64,000 nt of DNA, from the NCBI GenBank assembly GCA_017432825.1, contig JAFRIJ010000007.1, positions 1 to 64,000 on the forward strand, written 5' to 3'. Below the pieces are notes generated by a model. The model made no database searches and was not told the DNA's origin. It saw nothing but the letters and a program-made list of their open reading frames with translations. The stretch is from Bacilli bacterium. GTDB lineage: Bacteria > Bacillota_I > Bacilli_A > RF39 > UBA660. Of the stretch, positions 16,614-25,668 are shown in pieces (the first letter of the stretch is position 1; each line of letters opens with the position of its first letter). Made by a program: the position numbers and the translations under genes.

Positions 16614-16640
16614 AAAAAAAGTTATTAATAAATAACTTTT
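16614..16640 (-). terminator. Intrinsic terminator of cdsA-rseP
   Basis: 10-bp stem AAAAGTTATT / AATAACTTTT with a 4-base loop at the rseP stop and a T run on the minus strand. Confidence 0.82.
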
Positions 16641-17692
16641 TATTTTATTAAATTAAATACATCATGAAATGTTACATATACCATAAGTAACATAAGAAGT
16701 ACAAAACCTATACCAGTAATAGTAGCTTCTACATTAGCAGAAACAGGTTTTCTCCTTATTTTTTCTATAAGCAAGAATAATATATGTCCTCCATCAAATG
16801 CAGGGAATGGAATTAAATTAATTATACCTACATTAACAGATAAATATGCTAGTAAATATAAAAGATTAGCAACACCATACTTAGCTTGACTATCAACTAC
16901 CTCATATATACCAACAGGACCAGATAAATCATTAACACCCAATCTACCAGTAAATAAATATTTTACAGTATCTACCATAGATAAAATAATACCCCTAGTT
17001 TCTAAGAATCCATATTTAAAAGAATCTACAAAGCCCTTATACTTTTCTGTCTTAGAGCCAACTCCATATACATAAGTTTCATTTCCATCATCATCAACAA
17101 CTTTATTAGGAGTAACAGAAACATTCTTAATATCGCCATTAGTATCTTTTAATTTAAAATTAATAGTTGCTCCACTTTTTACAGTACCAATCTTAATTCT
17201 AGCTTGTGTCCAAGTAGAAATCTTTTCTCCATTAACCGCAAGTAATACATCTCCATCCCTCATACCAGCTTTATAAGCAGGATATTCAGGTGTAACAGAC
17301 GCTAAAGTAGTAGTAGCAATACTAGCTCCAAATATTAAACAACTAACAACTAATGTAATAAAAGCAAGTAACATATTAAATCCAGGTCCCATAAAAAAGA
17401 TTAAAAATCTTTGCCAAAAACTCTTATTATATAGTTTTCTATCCTTAGGAACAGACTTATCTCCATCTTCTCCCTCTTCACCAGCTAATCTAACAAAACC
17501 ACCAATAGGAATCATTCTAATAGAGTATTCTGTTTCACTACCCTCTGGTTTCTTAGACCAAATTTTTTTCCCCATTCCTATAGAATATTCATATACATAT
17601 ACTCCAAACATCTTAGAAAAAATAAAATGACCAAACTCATGTATAAGAACAATAGTTCCCAAAATAATTAAAAATAATATTAAACTTATCAT
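16640..17692 (-). CDS. rseP: RIP metalloprotease RseP/RasP (site-2 protease)
   Basis: A 350-residue intramembrane zinc metalloprotease. The zinc site HEFGH is at 18-22 in the first membrane segment. A PDZ domain follows at about 130-205 ('PAYKAGMRDGDVLLAVNGEKI'), and the third zinc ligand and conserved turn lie in 'NLIPFPAFDGGHI' (about 292-304). In Firmicutes this protein cleaves anti-sigma factors and leftover signal peptides. It follows cdsA by 9 bases, the conserved order cdsA-rseP. Four membrane segments and normal length; start ATG with GGAGG upstream. Confidence 0.95.
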   Translation of the reverse strand: MISLILFLIILGTIVLIHEFGHFIFSKMFGVYVYEYSIGMGKKIWSKKPEGSETEYSIRMIPIGGFVRLAGEEGEDGDKSVPKDRKLYNKSFWQRFLIFFMGPGFNMLLAFITLVVSCLIFGASIATTTLASVTPEYPAYKAGMRDGDVLLAVNGEKISTWTQARIKIGTVKSGATINFKLKDTNGDIKNVSVTPNKVVDDDGNETYVYGVGSKTEKYKGFVDSFKYGFLETRGIILSMVDTVKYLFTGRLGVNDLSGPVGIYEVVDSQAKYGVANLLYLLAYLSVNVGIINLIPFPAFDGGHILFLLIEKIRRKPVSANVEATITGIGFVLLMLLMVYVTFHDVFNLIK

Positions 17693-17701
17693 GTATCCTC
17701 C

Positions 17702-18490
17702 TTATATAAAATATAACATAATTACAAGACCAAGTGAAACAAATATAACACTATCAAATCTATCTAATATTCCACCATGACCAGGAATTAAATTAGAGTA
17801 ATCTTTAACATTAAAATATCTTTTAATACTACTAAATACCAAATCGCCTATTTCCGATAATATAGTTAAAAATAAACACATAAATATAATCATTGGAATA
17901 TCTAATCCACCAATAAAAGTATAATAATATATACTACCAACAACAGTACCCATGATAGTACCAACAACAGTACCCTCTATTGTCTTCTTAGGAGAAATAC
18001 TAGTAAGTTTATGTTTACCAATTAACATTCCTCCTATATAAGCATATGTATCAGTAATAAAAGCTATTATAAATATCAAAATACATTTATAAACATCAAC
18101 ATTATTCATATATATAATATTATTAAATGATACCCCAATAAACATAACAACACCATATATAAATAAAGCATCATTTATATTATATCTCTTACTATCATTA
18201 TAAAAAACTATAGGAATAGTAAGACCTAATATAGGAATAACATATAAAATTCTATCTGAAACATTATAAAAAATATTATTAAGTACAACCAAAAACAAAC
18301 TTACATACCCAACAAACCTAACAATTTCAAACTCATTCTCGCGATTTCCAAACTTAATATTAATTAATTCCCTATAACCAAGTACAGCACCTACCATTAT
18401 AACAATTGCAAATAATACATTACTAATTAATAAAGAGCCTACTAACAAAATAAGTAATATTGTTGCCCCAATTACTCTAGATTTCATCAT
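17702..18490 (-). CDS. cdsA: Phosphatidate cytidylyltransferase
   Basis: A 262-residue membrane enzyme making CDP-diacylglycerol from phosphatidate and CTP, the entry point to phospholipids. There are about seven membrane segments. The C-terminal signature is present in two parts: 'SPKKTIEGTVVG' (about 168-179) and 'KDYSNLIPGHGGILDRFDS' (about 226-244), with the metal-binding Asp and Gly-His-Gly. It is upstream of rseP in the usual cdsA-rseP pair; uppS and dxr are not adjacent. Two in-frame ATGs stand at the start; either could serve. Confidence 0.95.
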   Translation of the reverse strand: MMKSRVIGATILLILLVGSLLISNVLFAIVIMVGAVLGYRELINIKFGNRENEFEIVRFVGYVSLFLVVLNNIFYNVSDRILYVIPILGLTIPIVFYNDSKRYNINDALFIYGVVMFIGVSFNNIIYMNNVDVYKCILIFIIAFITDTYAYIGGMLIGKHKLTSISPKKTIEGTVVGTIMGTVVGSIYYYTFIGGLDIPMIIFMCLFLTILSEIGDLVFSSIKRYFNVKDYSNLIPGHGGILDRFDSVIFVSLGLVIMLYFI

Positions 18491-18523
18491 ACCACATCCT
18501 TAATTCTATAATTAATTATATAA

Positions 18524-18558
18524 TAAAAAAGAATAATATTCAACATAAATATTACTCT
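18524..18558 (-). terminator. Intrinsic terminator of mtaB
   Basis: 11-bp stem (AGAGTAATATT / AATATTATTCT, one G-T pair), 7-base loop and T run on the minus strand, overlapping the mtaB stop. Confidence 0.82.
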
Positions 18559-19835
18559 TTTACTAAACTTCCATATACTTTATTATCACTTGTAACATCA
18601 AGAATCCTTACCTTAACTATATCGTTATTATCAATATTATCCTTAATAATAACAGGAATAAAATTAGAAGTATGAACCACACTAGAACCATCATCTCTAA
18701 TTTCACTAACACCATCTAAAACACTACCAATATATTTATTATAAAAAATATTTTCATAATAATTAGACAATTCTATTACCTTCTTAACTCTTTTTTTCTT
18801 TATATCACCATTAACCTGATTAGGCATAACACTAGCTTTAGTATTATCTCTCTTAGAATATGGAAAAGTATGTATCTTAGTAAATTTAATTCTATTTAAA
18901 AAATTAATAGTATCATTAAAATCATTATCATCCTCAGAAGGAAAACCAACTATTAAATCAGTAGTAATAGAAATATCTTTATCAATACTTCTAATCTTAT
19001 TAATTCTATCTAAAAAATAATCTAAATCATATTTTCTATTCATTAATTTTAATATCTTATCAGATCCACTCTGTAAAGGAATATGAAAATGTCTTGCTAT
19101 AATAGAAGAACTTTTAACTAGATTCAATATATCATCATTAAGTTCATTTATTTCTATTGAAGATAATCTAACTCTATATATTCCATCAATCTTAATTATT
19201 TCTTTTAATAAATCATATAAAGAATAATTATCTAAATCTAACCCATATTTACCAGTATGAATACCAGTTAAAATAATTTCCTTATATCCATTATTAACCA
19301 AATTAGTAACCTCTCTAATAACATCATCTGGTTTTTTACTCCTAATAGGTCCTCTAGTATAAGGAATAATACAATAACTACAAAAAGCATTACAACCATC
19401 TTGTATCTTAACAAAAGCTCTAGTATGATTATCAAAACTATCTATTTCCATACTCTCAAATTCATTAATATCTCTTAAATTATATACCCTCTTAATCTTA
19501 TTTTTCTTATCAACATATTCATTAATTAAATCAACAATCTTACTCTTATCTTTATTACCAATAACAATATCAGCATTAATATCATTACTCTTAACTTGAC
19601 TATAACATCCCATTACAACTATAACAGCATTACTATTATTCTTTCTCGCTCTAGATATAATCTGTCTACTCTTTCTATCAGCTTCATTAGTAACACTACA
19701 AGTATTGATTATATATATATCAGCCTCACTATCAAAAGAAACAATAGTAAACCCATTATTTTTAAGTAACCTTTCTACATATTCACTCTCATATATATTA
19801 ACCTTACATCCTAAAGAATATATACCTACCCTCAT
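18552..19835 (-). CDS. mtaB: tRNA t6A37 methylthiotransferase MtaB
   Basis: A 427-residue radical-SAM enzyme that adds a methylthio group to t6A at position 37 of ANN-decoding tRNAs. The N-terminal UPF0004 domain has 'YSLGCKVNIYESE' and 'INTCSVTNEADRKSR' plus 'VMGCYSQ', the three Cys of the auxiliary cluster. The radical-SAM motif is 'DGCNAFCSYCIIPYTRGP'. A TRAM-like domain ends the protein. The short 'LGCKVN' start and 'TCSVTNEADRKSRQ' separate it from MiaB, which is also in this window (30170). The start is the ATG at 19835 with GAGGTG just upstream. Confidence 0.92.
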   Translation of the reverse strand: MRVGIYSLGCKVNIYESEYVERLLKNNGFTIVSFDSEADIYIINTCSVTNEADRKSRQIISRARKNNSNAVIVVMGCYSQVKSNDINADIVIGNKDKSKIVDLINEYVDKKNKIKRVYNLRDINEFESMEIDSFDNHTRAFVKIQDGCNAFCSYCIIPYTRGPIRSKKPDDVIREVTNLVNNGYKEIILTGIHTGKYGLDLDNYSLYDLLKEIIKIDGIYRVRLSSIEINELNDDILNLVKSSSIIARHFHIPLQSGSDKILKLMNRKYDLDYFLDRINKIRSIDKDISITTDLIVGFPSEDDNDFNDTINFLNRIKFTKIHTFPYSKRDNTKASVMPNQVNGDIKKKRVKKVIELSNYYENIFYNKYIGSVLDGVSEIRDDGSSVVHTSNFIPVIIKDNIDNNDIVKVRILDVTSDNKVYGSLVKE

Positions 19836-19972
19836 ACTACACCTCACGCCTAAAATATTTTATCACATAATAAAAAAAAATAAAGAATTAAAAGGAAAAG
19901 AAAAATATATGTTTAATAATATAGTTAAAGAAGGCAAAATATGAATAATAGTATTATTAATAAAATAGTATA

Positions 19973-20005
19973 AAAAATATGATGAATTTATATCATCATA
20001 TTTTT
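19973..20005 (-). terminator. Intrinsic terminator after murC
   Basis: Perfect 13-bp stem AAAAATATGATGA / TCATCATATTTTT with a 7-base loop, at the murC stop and the end of the long operon. Confidence 0.88.
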
Positions 20006-21299
20006 ATTTCTTCAATAATTCTATTAAATCACTTTCTAATTTATTTATATCATTAGGACTCATAAAAGCAAACACAGTATTATCATATTTACTTAATTTA
20101 GATGCCTCATCTATATTTATATGATATCCCTTATCTAACTTATTAATAATAATATCACTAGTAATACCAGGATAATCATCTTGTTTTTCCCTAGCAGGAT
20201 GAATATCCAATAAATATGTAGCATCCACTTTATTAAATACATTAACTAAATCATTGGCAAATTCCTTAGTTCTAGAATAAGTATGAGGTTGAAATATAAT
20301 AACTATTTTCTTATCAGGATACTTCTGTTTAATAGCACTAATAGTAGTATCTACTTCCTTAGGATGATGCGCATAATCATCAATAATAATATTATTTCCA
20401 ACAACTTTTTCTGTAAATCTACGCTTTGCTCCTACAAATTCTTTTAAATTATTATAAACTTCCTTATAATCAATTCTTTCCAAATAACACAAAGTAATAA
20501 CTGCAATAGCATCCATTAATTGTCCTTCCCCATATATAGGCAAATCAAAATGTCCATAACAATTAATATCAAAACTAATACCATCAGTATTATATATAAT
20601 ATTAGTAGCTCTTACATCATTATTATCACCTAAACCATAATAAACAACATCTTTCTTAAACTTAATCTTTCTAACATTATCATCATCTCCATTAGCAATA
20701 ACCATATAACTAGCATTATTACTATATTCAGTAAATGCATCAATAATATCATCCATGTTCTTATAATAATCAACATGATCTAAATCTATATTAGTAATAA
20801 TCGCATAATAAGGATGATAAGCTAAAAAATGTCTTTGATATTCACAAGCTTCTAAAGCAAAATATCTATTATCAGATAAAGCACTACCACTACCATCACC
20901 AATTAAATAATTAACACCCTGATTTTTTAAAGCAAGTGCTAACATATTAGTAGTAGTAGTTTTACCATGACAACCAGCAACACAAATAGTTTTAAAATCA
21001 CTAGTCATTATTCCTAACATTTCATTATACTCTAATATCTTAAAACCTAATTTCTTAGCTTCTACTAATTCCTCGTGATCTTCTTTAATACTAGCACCTT
21101 TAATAATAGTATAATTCTTATCTAAATTACTAATATTATCTTTATTATAAACATACATAGGAATATTATTCTTAACAAGTTCTTCTTCAGTAAAGAAATG
21201 CTTATCCAAATCACTACCAACAACAGTATTACCTAGTTGTTTTAAAATAACAGCAAGAGCACTCATACCAGCACCTTTAATTCCAATAAAATAATACAT
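20004..21299 (-). CDS. murC: UDP-N-acetylmuramate--L-alanine ligase
   Basis: A 431-residue cytoplasmic Mur ligase adding the first L-Ala of the peptidoglycan stem peptide. The N-terminal Rossmann part has 'FIGIKGAGMSALA', the ATP P-loop is 'VAGCHGKTTTTNM', 'EACEYQRHFL' is the Gram-positive form of the UDP-MurNAc site, and 'IIDDYAHHPKEVDTT' and 'QPHTYSRTKEF' are MurC-specific. The ATG at 21299 has GGAAGGGGAAGAT upstream and directly follows the unknown protein gene at 21301. It is last in the operon from 25592; grouping with trmD and rimM is not the usual division-cluster setting. Confidence 0.95.
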   Translation of the reverse strand: MYYFIGIKGAGMSALAVILKQLGNTVVGSDLDKHFFTEEELVKNNIPMYVYNKDNISNLDKNYTIIKGASIKEDHEELVEAKKLGFKILEYNEMLGIMTSDFKTICVAGCHGKTTTTNMLALALKNQGVNYLIGDGSGSALSDNRYFALEACEYQRHFLAYHPYYAIITNIDLDHVDYYKNMDDIIDAFTEYSNNASYMVIANGDDDNVRKIKFKKDVVYYGLGDNNDVRATNIIYNTDGISFDINCYGHFDLPIYGEGQLMDAIAVITLCYLERIDYKEVYNNLKEFVGAKRRFTEKVVGNNIIIDDYAHHPKEVDTTISAIKQKYPDKKIVIIFQPHTYSRTKEFANDLVNVFNKVDATYLLDIHPAREKQDDYPGITSDIIINKLDKGYHINIDEASKLSKYDNTVFAFMSPNDINKLESDLIELLKK

Positions 21300-21300
21300 A

Positions 21301-21780
21301 TTATCTTCCCCTTCCCTTATAAACATCTTCATCTAAATAATATAAACTTTCTAATTCACTAACTCTCTTAATACTTCTAGCATTATATAATTTAATTCTA
21401 AGCTGATTAATAATTACTTGTATCTTCTTCATCGTAAGAGATTCATAAGTATGACCCAAATATTTAACATAATTATTAAGAATAGAATTTCTTAATTTTT
21501 CAGCATCCATTAAAGATTTACTAATAAGGCCTTCATCTCCGTCACCATCTTCATCAATAGTAGAAATAACATTAAGTAATTGCCTTATCTTTATGTCTAT
21601 CTTTTTCTTAATAATCTTCTCACTAAAACCAGGATTAACAATAACAACCTTATTAACCTTTATAGCATCCTCAATCTTAGTTCTTGGAGTAATTTTATAA
21701 CCATCAATTTTATCATATTCTAAATAAGTAATACTACCAGTTTTACTATCTCTATGTAAATAATAATTCTGTCTCTTCAT
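21301..21780 (-). CDS. Unknown cytoplasmic protein between trmD and murC
   Basis: A 159-residue, highly charged protein with no membrane segment. The N-terminus 'NYYLHRDSKTGSITYLEY' looks beta-rich. The middle has an acidic loop 'IDEDGDGDEG' (about 76-85) that resembles a metal-binding loop only superficially. The C-terminal half is predicted helical ('LTMKKIQVIINQLRIKLYNARSIKRVSELESL'). It sits one base after trmD and one base before murC, so it must be co-expressed with them. I do not recognise the family, and no function is proposed. Confidence 0.7.
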   Translation of the reverse strand: MKRQNYYLHRDSKTGSITYLEYDKIDGYKITPRTKIEDAIKVNKVVIVNPGFSEKIIKKKIDIKIRQLLNVISTIDEDGDGDEGLISKSLMDAEKLRNSILNNYVKYLGHTYESLTMKKIQVIINQLRIKLYNARSIKRVSELESLYYLDEDVYKGRGR

Positions 21781-21781
21781 A

Positions 21782-22435
21782 CTAACTATCCTCTCTAGAA
21801 TTTGTTAAACTAATTCTTTGCTCTTCCCTCCAAGCATCAATCTCTTTATGATTTCCACTTAATAGTACCTCTGGTACTTTCATCCCTCTAAATTCTCTAG
21901 GTTTAGTATATACAGGATAATCTACATTATCATCATTAAAAGACTCCGAAACTAAACTCTCTTTACTAATAACACCATCTACTAACCTAATAACCGCATC
22001 CATTACAACCATTGAAGGAACCTCTCCACCAGTAAGAACATAATCACCAATAGATAATTCCATATCAACAATAGATTTAATTCTCTCATCAAATCCCTCA
22101 TAATGTCCACATAACAAAATAATATGCTTATACTTACTTAAATCATATGCAATACTTTCTTTAAATAATTTTCCAGAAGGAGTAAGCATAATAACTATAC
22201 TATCAGAAGTTCTTATATCTTCTATAGCCCTAAATATAGGTTCACACATAAGAACCATTCCAGCTCCTCCACCATAAGGATAATCATCAACTCGCTTATT
22301 TTTATCCAAAGAATAATCTCTAAAATTAATTATATTAATATCAACAATTCCCTTATCTTTAGCTCTCTTAATAATAGATTCATTAATAAAACCATCAAAC
22401 ATAGAAGGAAATAAAGTTAAAACATCTATCTTCAT
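21782..22435 (-). CDS. trmD: tRNA (guanine-N1)-methyltransferase
   Basis: A 217-residue SPOUT methyltransferase making m1G37 in tRNAs, which prevents +1 frameshifting. The family pattern is complete in the first part: 'MKIDVLTLFPSMFDGFINESI', 'DYPYGGGAGMVLMCEPI', 'LLCGHYEGFDERI' and 'DYVLTGGEV', the trefoil-knot S-adenosylmethionine site. The C-terminal domain ends at 'EQRISLTNSREDS', shorter than typical TrmD (~240), so its last helix is trimmed. Its ATG directly abuts the rimM stop (TAGATG), the conserved rimM-trmD order; rpsP and rplS are missing here. Confidence 0.95.
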   Translation of the reverse strand: MKIDVLTLFPSMFDGFINESIIKRAKDKGIVDINIINFRDYSLDKNKRVDDYPYGGGAGMVLMCEPIFRAIEDIRTSDSIVIMLTPSGKLFKESIAYDLSKYKHIILLCGHYEGFDERIKSIVDMELSIGDYVLTGGEVPSMVVMDAVIRLVDGVISKESLVSESFNDDNVDYPVYTKPREFRGMKVPEVLLSGNHKEIDAWREEQRISLTNSREDS

Positions 22436-22924
22436 CTAGATCAGTCCTTTAATATCTCTAAATATAATACATCCACAATCCAAATCAATCTTCTCTATTA
22501 TATCACTAACATAAGGAATTAAACAATCCCCTTTCTCAGTCTTAACAACAAATAAAGATTGTTTACCATTATCAATTCTCTTAATAACTCCTACCTTATC
22601 ATTACCAATAATAACATCAAGCCCAACTAAATCTTCATCCAAATAACATCCATCATCTAATATAATATCATCTTTATTAACATAAACATAAGAACCCTTA
22701 TACTTTAATACATCATTAATATTATTATACCCCTCTATACATATCATATCAAAATTCTTATGAGGTCTATAACTACTAATAACTTCTCTAATCTTATCTT
22801 TACCAATATATATATTCATATTTTTAATAAAAACTTTATCTTTATACCTAAAATTTGATAATAACCTTACCTCACCCCTAATACCATGAGTATTAACAAT
22901 CTTACCAATATATACATAATTCAT
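22436..22924 (-). CDS. rimM: 16S rRNA processing protein RimM
   Basis: A 162-residue two-domain protein that helps mature the 30S head by binding S19. The N-terminal RimM domain begins 'YVYIGKIVNTHGIRGEVRLLS' (3-23). The C-terminal PRC-barrel-like part has 'LDEDLVGLDVIIGNDKVGVIKRI', then 'LIPYVSDIIEKID', close to the family end. The start codon overlaps the previous stop by one base, and the stop abuts trmD. Length and order are normal for a Firmicute rimM-trmD pair. Confidence 0.93.
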   Translation of the reverse strand: MNYVYIGKIVNTHGIRGEVRLLSNFRYKDKVFIKNMNIYIGKDKIREVISSYRPHKNFDMICIEGYNNINDVLKYKGSYVYVNKDDIILDDGCYLDEDLVGLDVIIGNDKVGVIKRIDNGKQSLFVVKTEKGDCLIPYVSDIIEKIDLDCGCIIFRDIKGLI

Positions 22925-23295
22925 TAATTATCTAACTTCCTAACTTTAATATTCTTTTCAATAAATAACATATCATCATATAAATGTCCCTCTAATATAC
23001 ACATATCCTCAAAAAAAGGTAATTGTTCCCTCTTATCACTATTAACAATAGATATAACATCAACAAAAGCCATTAAACTAGCCTGATATATATCACTATC
23101 CATATCAATATAATTACCAAGACCAGAAAGAACCATAGATTGATATACCCATACCAAACTCTTATCATTTTCCTTAGCAATATTAAGATAATAATTTAAT
23201 ATCTCATCATAATTACTAACATCAATATTACTATCATCCACATCTCTATAAATATATTCTCTAACCTTCCTTGTAACAGGAATAATTTCTGACAC
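22924..23295 (-). CDS. Unknown small protein, tandem paralogue A
   Basis: A 123-residue soluble protein starting at a GTG (23295) with AGGTGG upstream. It shares with the next gene upstream the sequence pattern 'IIPVTR..R.Y', then 'A...DKSLVWVYQSMVL.G.G.YID.DSDIYQASL.AF.DV', then 'LPF.E..CIL.G..YDD.LFI'. These blocks cover almost the whole length, so the two arose by tandem duplication and then diverged (roughly half of the residues shared). Predicted mostly helical, acidic, no signal peptide. It lies just before rimM in a translation- and envelope-related operon. Function not recognised. Confidence 0.75.
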   Translation of the reverse strand: MSEIIPVTRKVREYIYRDVDDSNIDVSNYDEILNYYLNIAKENDKSLVWVYQSMVLSGLGNYIDMDSDIYQASLMAFVDVISIVNSDKREQLPFFEDMCILEGHLYDDMLFIEKNIKVRKLDN

Positions 23296-23307
23296 AAAAC
23301 CACCTAC

Positions 23308-23694
23308 TTATTTCTTTCTTTTCTTTGTTTTCTTAAGCCTATCTATAAATAACAAATCATTATAAATACGACCATTCAAAATACAATCTTCTTCATATAT
23401 TGGAAGCATCCATATAATATCATTATTAGCAAACGTCAATACATCAGAAAACGCTATTAAACTAGCCTGATATATATCACTATCTCTATCAATATATTTA
23501 CCATAACCATCTAAAACCATAGATTGATATACCCACACCAAACTCTTATCTATCTCACTTGCAATTATCATATATTCCTCTAAATCATCATCAAAGCAAG
23601 ATAAATCAATTTTTTCATCTTTATTCCTTTCACTAGTACTAAGATACTTCCTAATCGCTCTTGTAACAGGAATAATATCTTCATTATATTTCAT
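23308..23694 (-). CDS. Unknown small protein, tandem paralogue B
   Basis: A 128-residue soluble protein, the partner copy of the gene at 22924. Conserved anchor blocks: 'EDIIPVTRAIRKYL' (5-18), 'EIDKSLVWVYQSMVLDGYGK' (centre), 'DRDSDIYQASLIAFSDVLTF', and 'EEDCILNGRIYNDLLFIDR' near the end, followed by a basic tail KKTKKRKK absent from copy A. The invariant Trp-Val-Tyr-Gln-Ser-Met-Val and Asp-Ser-Asp-Ile-Tyr-Gln-Ala-Ser stretches suggest a conserved core or binding surface. It follows the SpoU gene by 9 bases. No known family recognised. Confidence 0.75.
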   Translation of the reverse strand: MKYNEDIIPVTRAIRKYLSTSERNKDEKIDLSCFDDDLEEYMIIASEIDKSLVWVYQSMVLDGYGKYIDRDSDIYQASLIAFSDVLTFANNDIIWMLPIYEEDCILNGRIYNDLLFIDRLKKTKKRKK

Positions 23695-23703
23695 AACATC
23701 AAC

Positions 23704-24432
23704 CTACTTACTATTTAATTCATACATAATAATAGACGCTGCAACACTTGCATTTAAACTCTCACAATTATTATTAATCTTAATATATAAATTATTATCA
23801 CAAAGACCCCTTACTTCATCACTAACACCATTACCCTCATTACCAATAACAAAAGCATATTTAGAAGGAACTTCTATATCTCTAACATCAATTCCATTAT
23901 TAACATCAGTACCTAATATTAAATAACCATCTTTCTTAATATCAGAAATAAAACTAAAAAGATTCTTCCTAATAATATTAATATGAAATATCATTCCTTC
24001 AGATGCTCTCAACACCTTAGAATTATATAAATCAACACAATCATCACTAATTACAACAGAATCAAAATTAAAACTAACCGCACTCCTAATAATAGTCCCC
24101 AAATTACCAGGATCTTGAATATTATCAAGTAATATCATCTTATTACCATAATTATTATTAATAGCCTTCTTAACAACTGCTATAACCTTAGGATTAGACT
24201 CCGTACTAGATAACTTCTTCATAACAACATCATTAACATATATCTTATTAACGTCAGTATCAATATCATTACCATCACTAATAATAACCTCTATAACATT
24301 ACCATATTTTAATGCTTCCAGAACCAAATGAAAAGTCTCAACAATATATAATCCACTATTATCTCTATATTTCTTATCCTTTAACCTACAAATATCTTTA
24401 ATATGCTTATTATTAACTGAAGTAATAACCAT
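23704..24432 (-). CDS. SpoU-family RNA 2'-O-methyltransferase (TrmH-like)
   Basis: A 242-residue SPOUT enzyme with an N-terminal RNA-binding part (1-90) and the SpoU catalytic knot. Motif 1 is 'LLDNIQDPGNLGTIIRSAV' (about 98-116), motif 2 is 'FVIGNEGNGVSDEV', and motif 3 is 'IKINNNCESLNASVAASI' near the C-terminus. All three are intact, so it should bind S-adenosylmethionine and methylate a ribose in 23S rRNA or tRNA; the exact nucleotide cannot be assigned. The gene follows the YgjP-like gene by 9 bases and has GAGGTGG upstream. Confidence 0.9.
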   Translation of the reverse strand: MVITSVNNKHIKDICRLKDKKYRDNSGLYIVETFHLVLEALKYGNVIEVIISDGNDIDTDVNKIYVNDVVMKKLSSTESNPKVIAVVKKAINNNYGNKMILLDNIQDPGNLGTIIRSAVSFNFDSVVISDDCVDLYNSKVLRASEGMIFHINIIRKNLFSFISDIKKDGYLILGTDVNNGIDVRDIEVPSKYAFVIGNEGNGVSDEVRGLCDNNLYIKINNNCESLNASVAASIIMYELNSK

Positions 24433-24441
24433 AATCCACCT

Positions 24442-25068
24442 CTAATCCTTTAATTTTTTTCTAACTTCCTTATAATTAGGATAATACTTACTAACCTGTT
24501 TCCAAAATCTACTAGAATGATTAGCTTCTATAAAATGAGATAACTCATGAACAATAACATAATCTAAACACTCTATATCATACTTATATAAAAGAAAATT
24601 CAAAGTAACATTATGATTCTTAGTATTACATACACCCCATCTAGTTTTCATCTTCCTAATCTTTAAATTAGGAACAGGAATATCCTCTTCATATCTATTA
24701 TACCAATACTTTAAATGAATACTAAAAGTATCACTAATATATTTCTTTAACCACTTATTTAAAGCATCTTCATTTCTAACATAAATAGTATCATCTATAA
24801 TATTAATATCACAATCATCGTAAACAACATTATAATTCTTACCAAATAAATAAAATAACTTACTATTCTTAATACTATTCTCATACTTATCTATCATCTT
24901 ACCAATACTAGAATAATTATCCCTTAGTAACTTCTCTATACTCCTATTAGTGCTAAAATAATTAGTAGTAACATACACATATCCATCCTTAACCCTAACA
25001 TAAGTATTCTTATTATTCTTTTTAAGAATTATAACTTCATAATCTCTATCATTATATCTAAAAACCAT
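24442..25068 (-). CDS. YgjP-like (DUF45/WLM) zinc metallopeptidase
   Basis: A 208-residue protein with the YgjP/SprT-like fold. The C-terminal 'KMKTRWGVCNTKNHNVTLNFLL' (139-160) precedes the zinc motif H-E-L-S-H (174-178) and a third ligand His 184 in 'EANHSSRFW'. This order (W-G-x-C, then HExxH, then H-s-x-x-F-W) is diagnostic. The family has no firmly known substrate and no signal peptide is seen, so it acts in the cytoplasm. It starts 2 bases after the LemA-like gene. Confidence 0.87.
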   Translation of the reverse strand: MVFRYNDRDYEVIILKKNNKNTYVRVKDGYVYVTTNYFSTNRSIEKLLRDNYSSIGKMIDKYENSIKNSKLFYLFGKNYNVVYDDCDINIIDDTIYVRNEDALNKWLKKYISDTFSIHLKYWYNRYEEDIPVPNLKIRKMKTRWGVCNTKNHNVTLNFLLYKYDIECLDYVIVHELSHFIEANHSSRFWKQVSKYYPNYKEVRKKLKD

Positions 25069-25070
25069 CT

Positions 25071-25592
25071 TTATCTATCATAACAATTATATTCCATAAA
25101 CTTAAAAAAACTAAAAACCCAGTTATTAAACTTACTACCCTTATAATTATTATACTCCATAACCTCCTTATTATATATATCTATAGCATAATCTACCTTA
25201 CTCTTATTATTATCATAATTATCCCTAACACAATTAAATACCTTATCCTTACTTAACTTCTTATAAACAGAACAAAGCCCCAAAGCCTTATCAATAGATT
25301 CATCATCCAATAACAACAGCCTATCATTTACTACTTCTTCATTATTAATTAATTTTTTATACTTATTAAGTTCTCTAATAATCTTCTCTTCATGCAAATT
25401 ATTATCATTAATAACCATAATAACATCATTAATATACTTAACCCTCTCATCAATTAACTTATCAATAACATTAAATTTATCTAAAACCCTATCTCTATAA
25501 AAAACACACTTATTATATACATTAATAACCATAATACCAAATACCATTATAACAGTAAAAATAACTATAATTATAAACATCCCTATATTCAT
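25071..25592 (-). CDS. LemA-like single-pass membrane protein
   Basis: A 173-residue protein with one N-terminal membrane helix (about 3-27) and a helical outer or inner domain. The sequence 'YNKCVFYRDRVLDKFNVIDKLIDERVKYINDVIMVI' follows the LemA pattern (N-x-x-v-x-x-r-d-x-v-x-d-x-f-s-x-I-D-v-x-l-x-x-R). The C-terminal 'YAIDIYNKEVMEYNNYKGSKFNNW' matches LemA's 'A...YN..v..yN......P'. It is shorter and more divergent than typical LemA (~185). First gene of the long operon ending with murC. Function of LemA proteins is unknown; several occur with envelope genes. Confidence 0.7.
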   Translation of the reverse strand: MNIGMFIIIVIFTVIMVFGIMVINVYNKCVFYRDRVLDKFNVIDKLIDERVKYINDVIMVINDNNLHEEKIIRELNKYKKLINNEEVVNDRLLLLDDESIDKALGLCSVYKKLSKDKVFNCVRDNYDNNKSKVDYAIDIYNKEVMEYNNYKGSKFNNWVFSFFKFMEYNCYDR

Positions 25593-25668
25593 TCTTTCTC
25601 ACTAACCCTTTCACTAATAATTATACAATATATTTCTAAAATAATAAAGATAAACATATACATATAAT

